Shown one piece after another: positions 8,188-16,891 of a stretch of 64,000 nt of DNA. This stretch comes from JAKFDI01 sp044508835. Its GTDB lineage: Bacteria; Pseudomonadota; Gammaproteobacteria; Burkholderiales; Burkholderiaceae_C. Under the pieces are notes generated by a model, which saw only the letters and a list, made by a program, of their open reading frames with translations, had not been told where the DNA came from and did no database searches. Made by a program: the position numbers and the translations under genes. Positions within the stretch are counted from its first letter, which is position 1, and each line of letters opens with the position of its first letter. Location of the stretch: positions 62,001 to 126,000 of the forward strand of contig JBIQHD010000004.1 in the NCBI GenBank assembly GCA_044508835.1, in the 5' to 3' direction.

Positions 8188-9099
8188 ATGCCCGAGACCC
8201 CAGGCGCCGCGCCGCGCGAACTCGACGAGAACGCCGCCGCGGCCGCGCTGCGGCGCCTGGCGGCGCAGCCCTCGCCGCCGTGGCTGCACGAGGAAGTCGC
8301 GCGCCGCATGGCCGAGCGGCTGCAGGTCATCAAGCTGCGCCCGGAACGCATCGTCGACTGGTGGTCGTTCCTCGGCGCGGGGGGTGCGCTGCTCGACGCG
8401 GCCTACCCGCAGGCCGAGCGCATCATGGTCGAGCCCGGCGCGGCGCTGGCCGAACGCAGCCGGGCCGCGGGCCGCAGGCCGTGGTGGTCGCCGCGCCGGC
8501 TGCGCGGCGGCCCCGTCGTGATGGATGAGACGGAGCCGCTTCCCGGCGGCATGCAGCTCGTGTGGTCCAACATGATGCTGCACGCGGTGCGCGAGCCCAC
8601 CGCCGTGCTGGCGCGCTGGGAACGCGCGCTGGCCGCCGACGGCTTCGTGATGTTCTCGTGCTTCGGGCCGGACACGCTGCGCGAGCTGCGCGACCTGTAC
8701 GCCCGTCTCGGCTGGCCGTCGCCCATGGCGGCGTTCGTCGACATGCACGACATCGGCGACATGCTCGTGCACGCCGGCTTCGCCGATCCGGTGATGGACC
8801 AGGAGACGCTCACGCTCACCTGGGCGGACGCGCCCGCGCTGCTGGCCGAGCTGCGCGCCCTGGGCGGCAATGCGTCGCCGGCGCGCTTCGGGGGGCTGCG
8901 CACGCCGCGCTGGCGCGCGCGGCTCGAGCGCGAGCTGCAGGCGCTGGCCGGGGCGGACGGCCGCCTGTCGATGCGCTTCGAGATCGCCTACGGCCATGCG
9001 TTCAAGGCGCCGCCGCGCATGCGCGCCGGCGAGGCGACCACGGTGTCGCTGGACGACATGCGCGCGCTCGTGCGCGCCGGACGCCGTGCAGATTCGTGA
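8188..9099 (+). CDS. Class I SAM-methyltransferase-like protein (BioC-related)
   Basis: The protein has 303 residues. The overall layout resembles BioC (malonyl-ACP O-methyltransferase): an N-terminal helix, a Rossmann region, then the QLVWSNMMLHAV block and the FVMFSCFGPDTLRELR block (about residues 150-172), which is typical of BioC. However, the SAM loop reads FLGAGGALLDAAYP rather than an LDLGCGTG-like motif, so it may be a BioC paralogue rather than BioC itself. No biotin genes are nearby. The ATG at 8188 lies 7 bases beyond a TATACT, so a leaderless transcript is possible. Confidence 0.7.
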   Translation: MPETPGAAPRELDENAAAAALRRLAAQPSPPWLHEEVARRMAERLQVIKLRPERIVDWWSFLGAGGALLDAAYPQAERIMVEPGAALAERSRAAGRRPWWSPRRLRGGPVVMDETEPLPGGMQLVWSNMMLHAVREPTAVLARWERALAADGFVMFSCFGPDTLRELRDLYARLGWPSPMAAFVDMHDIGDMLVHAGFADPVMDQETLTLTWADAPALLAELRALGGNASPARFGGLRTPRWRARLERELQALAGADGRLSMRFEIAYGHAFKAPPRMRAGEATTVSLDDMRALVRAGRRADS

Positions 9100-9348
9100 A
9101 GAAACATTGCGCTGGGCTAAAATCCCGCGGTTTTGGTGAGAGCTCTCGAATCGCTGGATCGGGGCATCTGCCGATGCGGCGAACGGTGTTCTCGAGCCCA
9201 CACTCCCCTCGTCCTTCGGTCAGCCGCCCCCACGGGCCGCCTGCAGGCCTCCTTCGCGCGACGCATGCGCGCACGATGCGGCAGGCGCCGCGGCACCGCC
9301 GGCCGGCGACGTGGTAGTGAACTGAATTTCGAAACTGACGTGACGACG
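9100..9348 (+). promoter_or_regulatory. Upstream region of the cytochrome oxidase cluster
   Basis: This 249-base spacer precedes coxB and must hold the promoter of the oxidase cluster. TAAAAT at 9116-9121 is the best -10-like hexamer, without a convincing -35. I find no clear palindromic operator and no small gene here. Confidence 0.35.
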
Positions 9349-10521
9349 ATGAAGACGATGAAAGCACTTTGGCGCAAGGCGGCGCAGGCGGCGTTCGGGT
9401 TGAGCATGGGGCTGGCGTCGGTCGCGTCGTTCGCCGTCAACGACCTGCCGGGCGGTCCGGCGGTGAACCAGATCGACCTGCATCCGCCGGTGACCCGCAT
9501 CGCCGCCGACCAGCAGTGGCTGCACAACTTCATGCTGGTCATCTGCACGGTGATCTTCATCGGCGTGTTCAGCGTGATGTTCTATTCGATCGTCAAGCAC
9601 CGCCGCTCCCTGGGCGCCAAGCCCGCCAACTTCCACGAGAGCACCGCGGTCGAGATCGCCTGGACGGTGGTGCCGTTCATGATCGTGATCGCGATGGCCC
9701 TGCCGGCCACCAAGGTCGTGGTCGCCATGAAGGACACGAGCGCTGCCGACCTCACCATCAAGGCCACCGGCATCCAGTGGAAGTGGGGCTACGACTACCT
9801 CAACGGCGAGGGCGCGGGCATCGGCTTCATCTCGACGCTGGACGCCTCCCACCGCGAGATGTCCGACGCCGGCACGCCCTCCGGCGACGACTACCTGCTC
9901 AAGGTCGACAACCCGCTGGTCGTGCCCGTCGACAAGAAGATCCGCATCATCACCACCGCCAACGACGTGATCCACGCCTGGATGGTGCCGGCCTTCGGCG
10001 TCAAGCAGGACGCGATCCCCGGCTTCGTGCGCGACACCTGGTTCCGCGCCGAGAAGACCGGCGACTTCTATGGCCAGTGCGCCGAGCTCTGCGGCAAGGA
10101 GCACGCCTACATGCCGATCCACGTGAAGGTGCTGTCGCAGCAGGACTACAGCGCCTGGGCCGAGGGCAAGCTCAAGGAAGCGGCCGCCGCGGCCGACGAT
10201 CCGTCGAAGGTGTGGGAGCTGGCCGACCTCGTGGCGCGCGGCGAGAAGGTCTATGCCGCCAACTGCGCGGCCTGCCACCAGGCCAACGGCAAGGGCGCCG
10301 GCCCGATCAAGGCGCTCGACGGCTCGCCGATCGTGCTCGACGCCGACAAGGGCAAGCAGCTCGCCATCGTGCACAACGGGGCCGCCGGCGGCGCGATGCC
10401 GGCGTGGAAGGGCACGCTGTCCGACACCGAGATCGCCGCCGTGATCACCTACACCAAGAACGCGTGGTCGAACAAGACAGGGCAGTTGCTGCAGCCGGCC
10501 GAAGTGGCCGCCGCCAAGTAA
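9349..10521 (+). CDS. coxB: Cytochrome c oxidase subunit II with C-terminal cytochrome c domain
   Basis: Accepts electrons from cytochrome c at the CuA centre of the aa3-type oxidase in the inner membrane. It has 390 residues: a signal segment (1-30), two membrane helices (about 60-85 and 105-125), and the CuA domain with CAELCGKEHAYM, which supplies Cys, Cys, His and Met ligands. A fused cytochrome c domain follows with CAACH (heme attachment) and an axial Met in GAMPAWKG. Such a fusion is frequent in Burkholderiales. The ATG at 9349 gives a proper signal peptide. First gene of the oxidase cluster. Confidence 0.96.
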   Translation: MKTMKALWRKAAQAAFGLSMGLASVASFAVNDLPGGPAVNQIDLHPPVTRIAADQQWLHNFMLVICTVIFIGVFSVMFYSIVKHRRSLGAKPANFHESTAVEIAWTVVPFMIVIAMALPATKVVVAMKDTSAADLTIKATGIQWKWGYDYLNGEGAGIGFISTLDASHREMSDAGTPSGDDYLLKVDNPLVVPVDKKIRIITTANDVIHAWMVPAFGVKQDAIPGFVRDTWFRAEKTGDFYGQCAELCGKEHAYMPIHVKVLSQQDYSAWAEGKLKEAAAAADDPSKVWELADLVARGEKVYAANCAACHQANGKGAGPIKALDGSPIVLDADKGKQLAIVHNGAAGGAMPAWKGTLSDTEIAAVITYTKNAWSNKTGQLLQPAEVAAAK

Positions 10522-10560
10522 GCGCCCGAAGAGAAGCGACAGAGTCGAAAGGAATCGTTC

Positions 10561-12189
10561 ATGAGTGCAGTCCTCGATCACCCGGTCCACGGCCACGCCG
10601 CCGGCCACGCGCACGACGACCACCATCCGCACGGCTGGCGGCGGTGGGTCTTCGCGACGAACCACAAGGACATCGGAACGCTCTACCTGCTGTTCTCGTT
10701 CACCATGCTGATGGTGGGCGGCGTGCTCGCGCTGCTGATCCGCGCCGAGCTCTTCCAGCCGGGGCTGCAGATCGCCAACCCGCAGCTGTTTAACCAGTTC
10801 ACCACGATGCACGGGCTCATCATGGTGTTCGGCGCCATCATGCCGGCGTTCGTGGGCTTCGCGAACTGGATGATCCCGCTGCAGATCGGCGCGTCGGACA
10901 TGGCCTTCGCGCGCATGAACAACCTGAGCTTCTGGCTGCTGATCCCGGCGGCGATCATGCTCGTCGCGGGGTTCTTCACGCCCGGCGGCGCGCCGGCCGC
11001 GGGCTGGACGCTCTACGCGCCGCTCAGCCTGCAGATGGGCCCGTCGATGGATGCGAGCATCTTCGCGATCCACATCATGGGCGCGAGCTCGATCATGGGC
11101 TCGATCAACATCATCGTGACCATCCTGAACATGCGCGCGCCCGGCATGACGCTGATGCGCCTGCCGCTGTTCTGCTGGACCTGGCTCATCACCGCCTACC
11201 TGCTGATCGCGGTGATCCCGGTGTTCGCCTCGGCCATCACCATGACGCTCACCGACCGGCACTTCGGCACCACGTTCTTCAACGCCGCCGCCGGCGGCGA
11301 CCCGGTGCTGTACCAGCACGTGTTCTGGTTCTTCGGGCACCCCGAGGTCTACATCATGATCCTGCCGGCCTTCGGCATCGTGAGCGCCATCATCCCGGCG
11401 TTCGCGCGCAAGAAGCTGTTCGGCTACACCTCGATGGTCTATGCCACCGCGTCGATCGCCATCCTGTCGTTCATCGTGTGGGCGCACCACATGTTCACGA
11501 CCGGCATGCCGGTGACGGGCCAGCTCTTCTTCATGTACGCGACCATGCTGATCGCGGTGCCCACGGGCGTGAAGATCTTCAACTGGGTGGCCACGATGTG
11601 GCGCGGCTCGATGACCTTCGAGACGCCGATGCTGTTCGCCGTCGGCTTCATCTTCGTGTTCACCATCGGCGGGTTCACCGGCCTCATCCTCGCGATGGCG
11701 CCGATCGACATCCAGCTGCAGGACACCTACTACGTGGTGGCCCACTTCCACTACGTGCTGGTGGCGGGCTCCCTGTACGCGCTGTTCGCGGGCGTGTACT
11801 ACTGGGGCCCGAAGTGGACCGGCCGCATGTACAGCGAGACGCGCGGCAAGATCCACTTCTGGGGTTCGCTGATCACCTTCAACCTCACCTTCTTCCCGAT
11901 GCACTTCCTCGGGCTGGCCGGCATGCCCCGCCGCTACGCCGACTACCCGATGCAGTTCGCCGACTACAACATGATCGCGTCGATCGGCGCCTTCGGCTTC
12001 GGCTTCATGCAGGTGTACTTCTTCCTCGCCGTCGTCCTGCCCATGATGCGCGGCAAGGGCGAGCCGGCGCCGCAGAAGCCTTGGGACGGCGCCGAGGGCC
12101 TCGAGTGGGAAGTGCCGTCGCCGGCGCCGTTCCACACCTTCGAGACGCCCCCGAAGCTCGACGCGACCGCCACCAAGGTGATCGGCTGA
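10561..12189 (+). CDS. ctaD: Cytochrome c oxidase subunit I (A1-type heme-copper oxidase)
   Basis: Catalytic subunit with heme a and the heme a3-CuB centre; reduces O2 and pumps protons. It has 542 residues and twelve expected helices. GHPEVYI carries the CuB His and the A1-type D-channel Glu; WAHHMF carries two more CuB His; the VAHFHYVLV helix supplies heme ligands. The N-terminus is unusually His-rich (ten His within residues 7-25) before [15 protein letters not shown]. It follows coxB by 39 bases with an AAAGGAA ribosome site upstream. Confidence 0.98.
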   Translation: MSAVLDHPVHGHAAGHAHDDHHPHGWRRWVFATNHKDIGTLYLLFSFTMLMVGGVLALLIRAELFQPGLQIANPQLFNQFTTMHGLIMVFGAIMPAFVGFANWMIPLQIGASDMAFARMNNLSFWLLIPAAIMLVAGFFTPGGAPAAGWTLYAPLSLQMGPSMDASIFAIHIMGASSIMGSINIIVTILNMRAPGMTLMRLPLFCWTWLITAYLLIAVIPVFASAITMTLTDRHFGTTFFNAAAGGDPVLYQHVFWFFGHPEVYIMILPAFGIVSAIIPAFARKKLFGYTSMVYATASIAILSFIVWAHHMFTTGMPVTGQLFFMYATMLIAVPTGVKIFNWVATMWRGSMTFETPMLFAVGFIFVFTIGGFTGLILAMAPIDIQLQDTYYVVAHFHYVLVAGSLYALFAGVYYWGPKWTGRMYSETRGKIHFWGSLITFNLTFFPMHFLGLAGMPRRYADYPMQFADYNMIASIGAFGFGFMQVYFFLAVVLPMMRGKGEPAPQKPWDGAEGLEWEVPSPAPFHTFETPPKLDATATKVIG

Positions 12190-12205
12190 GAGACGGGCCG
12201 TGGCC

Positions 12206-12313
12206 ATGACCCCCGAGCAGAAGCAGCGCAATCGCCGGCTGGGCCTGATCCTGGCCTCGATCGCGGTCGCGTTCTTCCTCGGGTTCCTGGTGAAGATGGC
12301 CTTGCTGAAGTAG
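12206..12313 (+). CDS. Cytochrome oxidase small assembly protein (35 aa)
   Basis: A very short gene: 35 residues with a charged start (MTPEQKQRNRR) and one transmembrane helix (about residues 12-30) ending in KMALLK. A small single-helix protein of this kind sits between ctaD and ctaG in many Burkholderiales and is annotated as a cytochrome oxidase small assembly protein. A GTG two codons upstream (12200) is an alternative start. ctaG starts 7 bases downstream. The exact role in CuB insertion is not established. Confidence 0.72.
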   Translation: MTPEQKQRNRRLGLILASIAVAFFLGFLVKMALLK

Positions 12314-12320
12314 CAGTACG

Positions 12321-12947
12321 GTGAGCACTCCCAACCCTTCCGGCCGGCGCGCGCTGCTGCATCGCGACAACCGCGCGATGGTGGTCAAGCTGCTGGTGAT
12401 CACCGCGGTGATGTTCGCCTTCGGGTACGGGCTGGTTCCGATGTACCGCGCGGTGTGCAGCGTGCTGGGCATCAACGTGCTGGCGGCGTCGGAGCAGACG
12501 GTGACCCCCGGCCACGGGCGCTCGAACGCCGACAACACCCAGGTCGACCGCTCGCGCACCATCACCGTGGAGTTCGACGCGAACGCGCGGGGCGTCTGGT
12601 CGTTCCGCCCGGCGCAGCGCAGCGTCCAGCTGCATCCCGGCGAGATGGCGACCGTGATGTACGAGTTCAGGAACACGCAGGACCGGACGATGACCGCCCA
12701 GGCGATCCCGAGCTACGCGCCGAAGCAGGCGACGCCGTACTTCAACAAGCTCGAGTGCTTCTGCTTCAGCGAATACCAGCTCCAGCCGGGCGAGACCAAG
12801 GAATGGCCGGTCGTCTTCGTGATCGACCCCAAGCTTCCGAAGGACGTGGCCACGATTACGCTGTCCTACACCTTCTTCGAAGTGGGCGGCAAGGTCCCCG
12901 CCGCGCCGCAGGCGGCCGCCCGCGGCACGGCGGAGCCGCGGTCGTGA
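12321..12947 (+). CDS. ctaG: Cytochrome c oxidase assembly protein CtaG/Cox11
   Basis: Copper chaperone that inserts CuB into subunit I; one N-terminal membrane helix with a periplasmic immunoglobulin-like domain. It has 208 residues. The copper-binding CFCF motif is present in LECFCFSEYQLQPGE, and GYGLVPMYRAVCS closes the helix. GTG start at 12321. The small DUF2970 gene often found between ctaG and coxC in relatives is absent from the next 85 bases. Confidence 0.96.
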   Translation: MSTPNPSGRRALLHRDNRAMVVKLLVITAVMFAFGYGLVPMYRAVCSVLGINVLAASEQTVTPGHGRSNADNTQVDRSRTITVEFDANARGVWSFRPAQRSVQLHPGEMATVMYEFRNTQDRTMTAQAIPSYAPKQATPYFNKLECFCFSEYQLQPGETKEWPVVFVIDPKLPKDVATITLSYTFFEVGGKVPAAPQAAARGTAEPRS

Positions 12948-13032
12948 CCGGCGGACGGGAAATGACGGTTCCGGGCGGCCGCGTCGGCCGTGCGGACGAT
13001 CGGTATCGAGAGATTTGATTCAGGAGATGAGC

Positions 13033-13917
13033 ATGTCGGCAGCGACGCAAACCGGGCAGACGCCCCACTACTTCATTCCGGCGCCATCGCGTTTCCCGGT
13101 GATGGCCTCGGCGGGCCTGTTCTTCGTCATCCTCGGCGCCTCGCAGTGGATGAACGGCGCGCGCTGGGGCGCGTACTCGCTGCTCTTCGGCCTGCTGCTG
13201 TGGGCCTTCACGATGTTCCAGTGGTTCAGCGCCACCACGCGCGAGAGCGAGGGCGGCCTCTACGGCGACCGCATCGACGTCTCGTACCGCTGGAGCATGA
13301 GCTGGTTCATCTTCTCGGAGGTGATGTTCTTCGGCGCCTTCTTCGGCGCGCTGTTCTGGTCGCGGCTGTATTCGGTCCCCGTGCTCGGCAGCCTCGACAA
13401 CGCCATCCTCTGGCCCGACTTCAAGGCCGTGTGGCCCAGCGTGCAGGCAGGCGCCACGGCGTCTCCGGCGGGCACGGTGCAGCCCTTCGCGACCATGGGG
13501 CCGTGGCCGCTGCCGACGATCAACACCGCGCTGCTGCTGACTTCCGGCGTGACGCTGACCATCGCGCACCACGCCCTCATCGCCGGCCACCGCGCCCGCA
13601 CGATCGCGTTCATGTGGATCACCGTGCTGCTGGGCATCTCCTTTCTCGGGCTGCAGGGCTACGAGTACGCGCACGCCTACGCCGACCTGAACCTGCGGCT
13701 CGATTCCGGCATCTACGGCTCGACCTTCTTCATGCTGACCGGCTTCCACGGCTTCCACGTGTTCGTCGGCATGCTGATGCTGCTGTTCATCACGCTGCGC
13801 CTCATGAAGGGCCACTTCACGCCGCAGCGCCACTTCGGCTTCGAAGGGGCCGCGTGGTACTGGCACTTCGTGGACGTGGTGTGGCTCGGGCTGTACGTCA
13901 TCGTCTACTGGTTCTGA
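13033..13917 (+). CDS. coxC: Cytochrome c oxidase subunit III
   Basis: Seven-helix core subunit that stabilises the oxidase and its proton uptake. Length is 294 residues from the ATG at 13033, chosen because AGGAG ends 6 bases upstream; an ATG two codons earlier abuts the ribosome site and is less likely. Family blocks: WFIFSEVMFFGAFF, GYEYAHAYADL, TGFHGFHVFVG and the C-terminal WYWHFVDVVWLGLYVIVYWF. A strong terminator follows. Confidence 0.97.
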   Translation: MSAATQTGQTPHYFIPAPSRFPVMASAGLFFVILGASQWMNGARWGAYSLLFGLLLWAFTMFQWFSATTRESEGGLYGDRIDVSYRWSMSWFIFSEVMFFGAFFGALFWSRLYSVPVLGSLDNAILWPDFKAVWPSVQAGATASPAGTVQPFATMGPWPLPTINTALLLTSGVTLTIAHHALIAGHRARTIAFMWITVLLGISFLGLQGYEYAHAYADLNLRLDSGIYGSTFFMLTGFHGFHVFVGMLMLLFITLRLMKGHFTPQRHFGFEGAAWYWHFVDVVWLGLYVIVYWF

Positions 13918-13955
13918 CGCCGCCGCGGCGCGCGCCCTCGCGGGCGGCGCCCCAG

Positions 13956-13989
13956 AAGCAGAAGGCCGCTTCGAGCGGCCTTCTTGCTT
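13956..13989. terminator. Bidirectional terminator after coxC
   Basis: AAGCAGAAGGCCGCT (13956-13970) and AGCGGCCTTCTTGCTT (13974-13989) form a long stem with a TCG loop, with A-rich and T-rich arms on either side. It lies between coxC and the convergent twin-helix gene, so it can serve both strands. Confidence 0.85.
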
Positions 13990-14011
13990 GGCGCGGGCGG
14001 TGGGCGCGGCC

Positions 14012-14218
14012 TCAGCCGTTCGGCTGGATCCAGCCGAGCTTGTAGCTCAAGAGAATGCACAGGAACAACGCCACCGAGAGGCCGACGCGCCACGCCAGCG
14101 CGTTCCACATCGCGTGCGTCTTCGGCCTGCCGTCGCGGCCGTCGCGGATCATCGCGACGCCGGCCGCCGCCAGGGCGGCGAGCACCGCCAGCAGCGCCAG
14201 TGCGAAGAGGATCTTCAT
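14012..14218 (-). CDS. Twin transmembrane helix small protein (DUF2909)
   Basis: The protein has 68 residues with two membrane helices (about 2-24 and 44-62) joined by a short basic loop (MIRDGRDGRPKTHAMW). Small proteins of this family occur between coxC and surf1 in Burkholderiales on the opposite strand, as here. It probably takes part in oxidase assembly or membrane organisation, but no function is proven. Confidence 0.82.
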   Translation of the reverse strand: MKILFALALLAVLAALAAAGVAMIRDGRDGRPKTHAMWNALAWRVGLSVALFLCILLSYKLGWIQPNG

Positions 14219-14259
14219 GGCCCGCGATTATCCGCGCCTCGCCACGGCGCACCGCCGCG

Positions 14260-15021
14260 ATGGCTGATGTGCACCAGCCGGCAGCGGTCTTCGGCCTGCG
14301 GGCGCTGGTGGTGCTCGTGGCGGCCCTGCTGACCATGGCGCTGACCGCCCGCCTCGGCGTCTGGCAGCTCAGCCGCGCCGGCGAGAAGGAGGCGCGCCAG
14401 GCGCTGCTCGACGCGCGCGGGCGCCTGCCGGCGCTGGATGCGCCGCGCCTGGCGCGCGACGCGGCTGCCGCCGGCGAGCAGTTCTACCGGCACGTCGCGC
14501 TGCGCGGCACGTGGGTCGACGCGCGCACCGTGTTCCTCGACAACCGGCAGATGAACGCGCGCCCCGGCTTCTTCGTCGTCACGCCGCTGCGCCTGGCGGG
14601 CTCGGACGACACGGTGCTCGTGCAGCGCGGCTGGCTGCCGCGCGATCAGATGGACCGCACGCGCATCGCGCCGTTCGAGACGGCATCGGGCGAGGTCGAG
14701 GTGCGCGGCCTGATCGCCCCGCCGCCCGCCCGGCTGTACGAATTCGACGCGGCGGCGTCCGGGCCGATCCGTCAGAATCTCGACCTGGCGGCCTACGCTG
14801 GCGAAACCGGCCTGCGGCTCCTGCCGCTGTCGGTCATGCAGGAGCGCACGCCGCAGGACGCCGGCGACGGGCTGCTGCGCGAATGGCCGCGTCCTGCGCT
14901 CGACGTTCACAAGCACTACGGCTACGCCTTCCAATGGTTCGCGCTGTGTGCACTCACCGCAGGTCTGTATGTCTGGTTCCAACTCATCCGCCCGTGGCGC
15001 CAGCGAAGGCGCCATGCCTGA
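14260..15021 (+). CDS. SURF1 family cytochrome oxidase biogenesis protein
   Basis: Helps heme a insertion into subunit I. It has 253 residues, two terminal membrane helices (about 13-33 and 224-245) and a periplasmic domain. Family blocks are GVWQLSRAGEKEARQ, TVFLDNRQMNARPGFFVVTPL, VLVQRGWLPRD and HYGYAFQWFALC. The stop overlaps the start of the next gene by 8 bases, indicating coupling. Confidence 0.93.
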   Translation: MADVHQPAAVFGLRALVVLVAALLTMALTARLGVWQLSRAGEKEARQALLDARGRLPALDAPRLARDAAAAGEQFYRHVALRGTWVDARTVFLDNRQMNARPGFFVVTPLRLAGSDDTVLVQRGWLPRDQMDRTRIAPFETASGEVEVRGLIAPPPARLYEFDAAASGPIRQNLDLAAYAGETGLRLLPLSVMQERTPQDAGDGLLREWPRPALDVHKHYGYAFQWFALCALTAGLYVWFQLIRPWRQRRRHA

Positions 15022-15700
15022 ATCGGCAGCAGGCGTCAGCTTCACGGTCCATTCGCAGCCGGTCCCGGTGCTGGCCGACGACACGCGCCGCACGCGCCGC
15101 GGGCGCTGGAAGATGCTGGCCGTGCTCGCCGTCTGCGCCGCGCCGGTGGTGGCCTCGTACATCGCCTACTTCGTCGTTCGCCCCGCGGGCGGCGGCACCA
15201 ACTACGGCGACCTCGTCACCCCGCGGCCCGTGCCGCAGGACCTGTCGCTGCGCACGCTGGAGGGCGCGGCCGTCGCGCCCGCGAGCCTGCACGGTCAATG
15301 GCTCATCGTGGTCGTGGGCGACGCCGCCTGCGACGCGACCTGCGAGAACCACCTGTACCTGCAGCGCCAGCTGCGCGAGACGCTCGGCCGGGACGCCGAG
15401 CGCGTGGACAAGCTCTGGCTCGTGACCGACGGCGGCACGCCGCGGCCCGAGGTCATGGCGGCCATCGCCGCGGGCGGCCCGGCCACGGTGCTGCGCGCCG
15501 ACCCGGCCGCGCTCGCCCGCTGGATCGAGCCCGCGGCGGGGCATGCGCTGCCGCAGCATCTCTACATCGTCGACCCCATGGGCAACTGGATGATGCGCGA
15601 GCCGGCCCGGCCCGATGCCTCCAAGGTGAAGCGCGACCTGCTGCGCCTGCTGCGCGCGTCGGCGTCGTGGGACGAGCCGGGCCGCCCGGCCGCACGGTGA
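15014..15700 (+). CDS. SCO-like thioredoxin-fold membrane protein in the oxidase cluster
   Basis: The protein has 228 residues: a cytosolic N-terminus, one membrane helix (about 33-55), then a thioredoxin-like domain. The motif CDATC (CxxxC, as in the CPDVC copper site of SCO1) occurs in GDAACDATCENH, and a histidine lies near HLYIVDPMGNW, where SCO proteins carry their third ligand. It overlaps SURF1 by 8 bases and ctaA follows directly. It is distinct from the true SCO1 at 17800, so this cluster encodes two candidate copper/thiol chaperones. I infer an assembly role; binding is not shown. Confidence 0.72.
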   Translation: MPESAAGVSFTVHSQPVPVLADDTRRTRRGRWKMLAVLAVCAAPVVASYIAYFVVRPAGGGTNYGDLVTPRPVPQDLSLRTLEGAAVAPASLHGQWLIVVVGDAACDATCENHLYLQRQLRETLGRDAERVDKLWLVTDGGTPRPEVMAAIAAGGPATVLRADPAALARWIEPAAGHALPQHLYIVDPMGNWMMREPARPDASKVKRDLLRLLRASASWDEPGRPAAR

Positions 15701-15705
15701 GCGCC

Positions 15706-16875
15706 ATGGATTCGGTGGCTCTCGTCGACCTGTCGCCGCTGGTGCGCATGGCGCTGCTGGGCGCCGTGATCGCCATCGGCCCGCTGGCATGGATATGGCT
15801 GCGCCACCGGCAGGCGCAGCCCGCGGCGCGGCTCGCGGCGCTGACGCTGCTCACGCTGTTCCTCACCTTCGACCTCGTGGTCTTCGGCGCCTTCACGCGG
15901 CTCAGCGACTCGGGCCTCGGCTGCCCCGACTGGCCCGGCTGCTACGCCAGCGCCAGCCCGTTCGGGGCGCAGGCGGCCATCCAGTCGGCGCAGGATGCGA
16001 TGCCCACCGGCCCGGTGACCCACGCGAAGGCGTGGATCGAGATGATCCACCGCTACCTCGCCACCGCGGTGGGCGTGCTCATCACGGTGCTGGCGGCCTG
16101 GAGCTGGCTCGAATACCGCCGCGGGCGCTCGCGCGTCTCGCCCTGGTGGCCGAGCGCGACGCTGCTGTGGGTGTGCGTGCAGGGCGCGTTCGGCGCGCTG
16201 ACGGTGACGATGAAGCTGTATCCGGCCATCGTCACGCTGCACCTGCTCGGCGGGCTGGGGCTGATCGCGCTGCTCGCGGTGCAGAGCCAGCACTACCGCG
16301 CCGACGCGGGCGCGCCGCCGCCGGGGCTGTCGCGCGGCGTGCTGGCCGCCACGGCGCTGGTGTTCGTGCTCGCGTGGGTGCAGGTGGCGCTGGGCGGATG
16401 GGTCAGCACCAACTACGCCGTGCTCGCGTGCCGCGACTTCCCCACCTGCCAGGGCGCCTGGTGGCCGGCGATGGATTTCGAGCACGGCTACTCGATCTGG
16501 CGCGAGCTCGGCGCCGGCAAGGACGGCGGCTACCTGCCGTTCGCCGCGCTCACCGCCATCCATGTCGTCCATCGCCTCGGCGCGCTGGTCGTCTTCACCG
16601 CGCTCGCCGTGCTGATCCAGCGCCTGGCGGCCTCGGGCCACCCGGTCCAGCGCCGCTGGGCGGCGATGCTCGGCGCCATCGCGGCGTGGCAGTTCGTCAG
16701 CGGGCTGGCCAACGTCGTGCTCGACTGGCCGATGGTCGCCGCGCTGGCGCACACCGCTGGCGCCGCGGCGCTGATCGGCCTGCTCGCGTCGATGCTGGCG
16801 CGCGCGACGCGGCCGGCGGCGGCCCCGGCCGCGGCAGCCGCCGGCCGGCGCGAGCCCCCGCCCGTCGCTGCCTAG
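15706..16875 (+). CDS. ctaA: Heme A synthase (COX15/CtaA)
   Basis: Oxidises the C8 methyl of heme O to make heme A in the inner membrane. It has 389 residues, eight predicted helices, and paired histidines in MIHRYLA and VHRLGA with TLHLLGG and AHTAG on partner helices. The [16 protein letters not shown] and [10 protein letters not shown] loops carry the extracellular Cys. A GTG at 15697 overlapping the previous stop is an alternative start. ctaB follows. Confidence 0.95.
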   Translation: MDSVALVDLSPLVRMALLGAVIAIGPLAWIWLRHRQAQPAARLAALTLLTLFLTFDLVVFGAFTRLSDSGLGCPDWPGCYASASPFGAQAAIQSAQDAMPTGPVTHAKAWIEMIHRYLATAVGVLITVLAAWSWLEYRRGRSRVSPWWPSATLLWVCVQGAFGALTVTMKLYPAIVTLHLLGGLGLIALLAVQSQHYRADAGAPPPGLSRGVLAATALVFVLAWVQVALGGWVSTNYAVLACRDFPTCQGAWWPAMDFEHGYSIWRELGAGKDGGYLPFAALTAIHVVHRLGALVVFTALAVLIQRLAASGHPVQRRWAAMLGAIAAWQFVSGLANVVLDWPMVAALAHTAGAAALIGLLASMLARATRPAAAPAAAAAGRREPPPVAA

Positions 16876-16891
16876 AATCGCCGTCCCCTCC

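Noticed and set aside
9220..12231. A 1003-codon open frame on the minus strand
   Set aside because: It lies antisense to coxB and ctaD, which have complete catalytic motifs. Its product is a His/Arg/Gly-rich composition typical of shadow frames in GC-rich DNA.
12944..13018. A 24-codon frame between ctaG and coxC
   Set aside because: It is short, polar and Arg/Gly-rich, overlaps the ctaG stop by chance, and lacks the hydrophobic segment expected of the small oxidase-cluster proteins.
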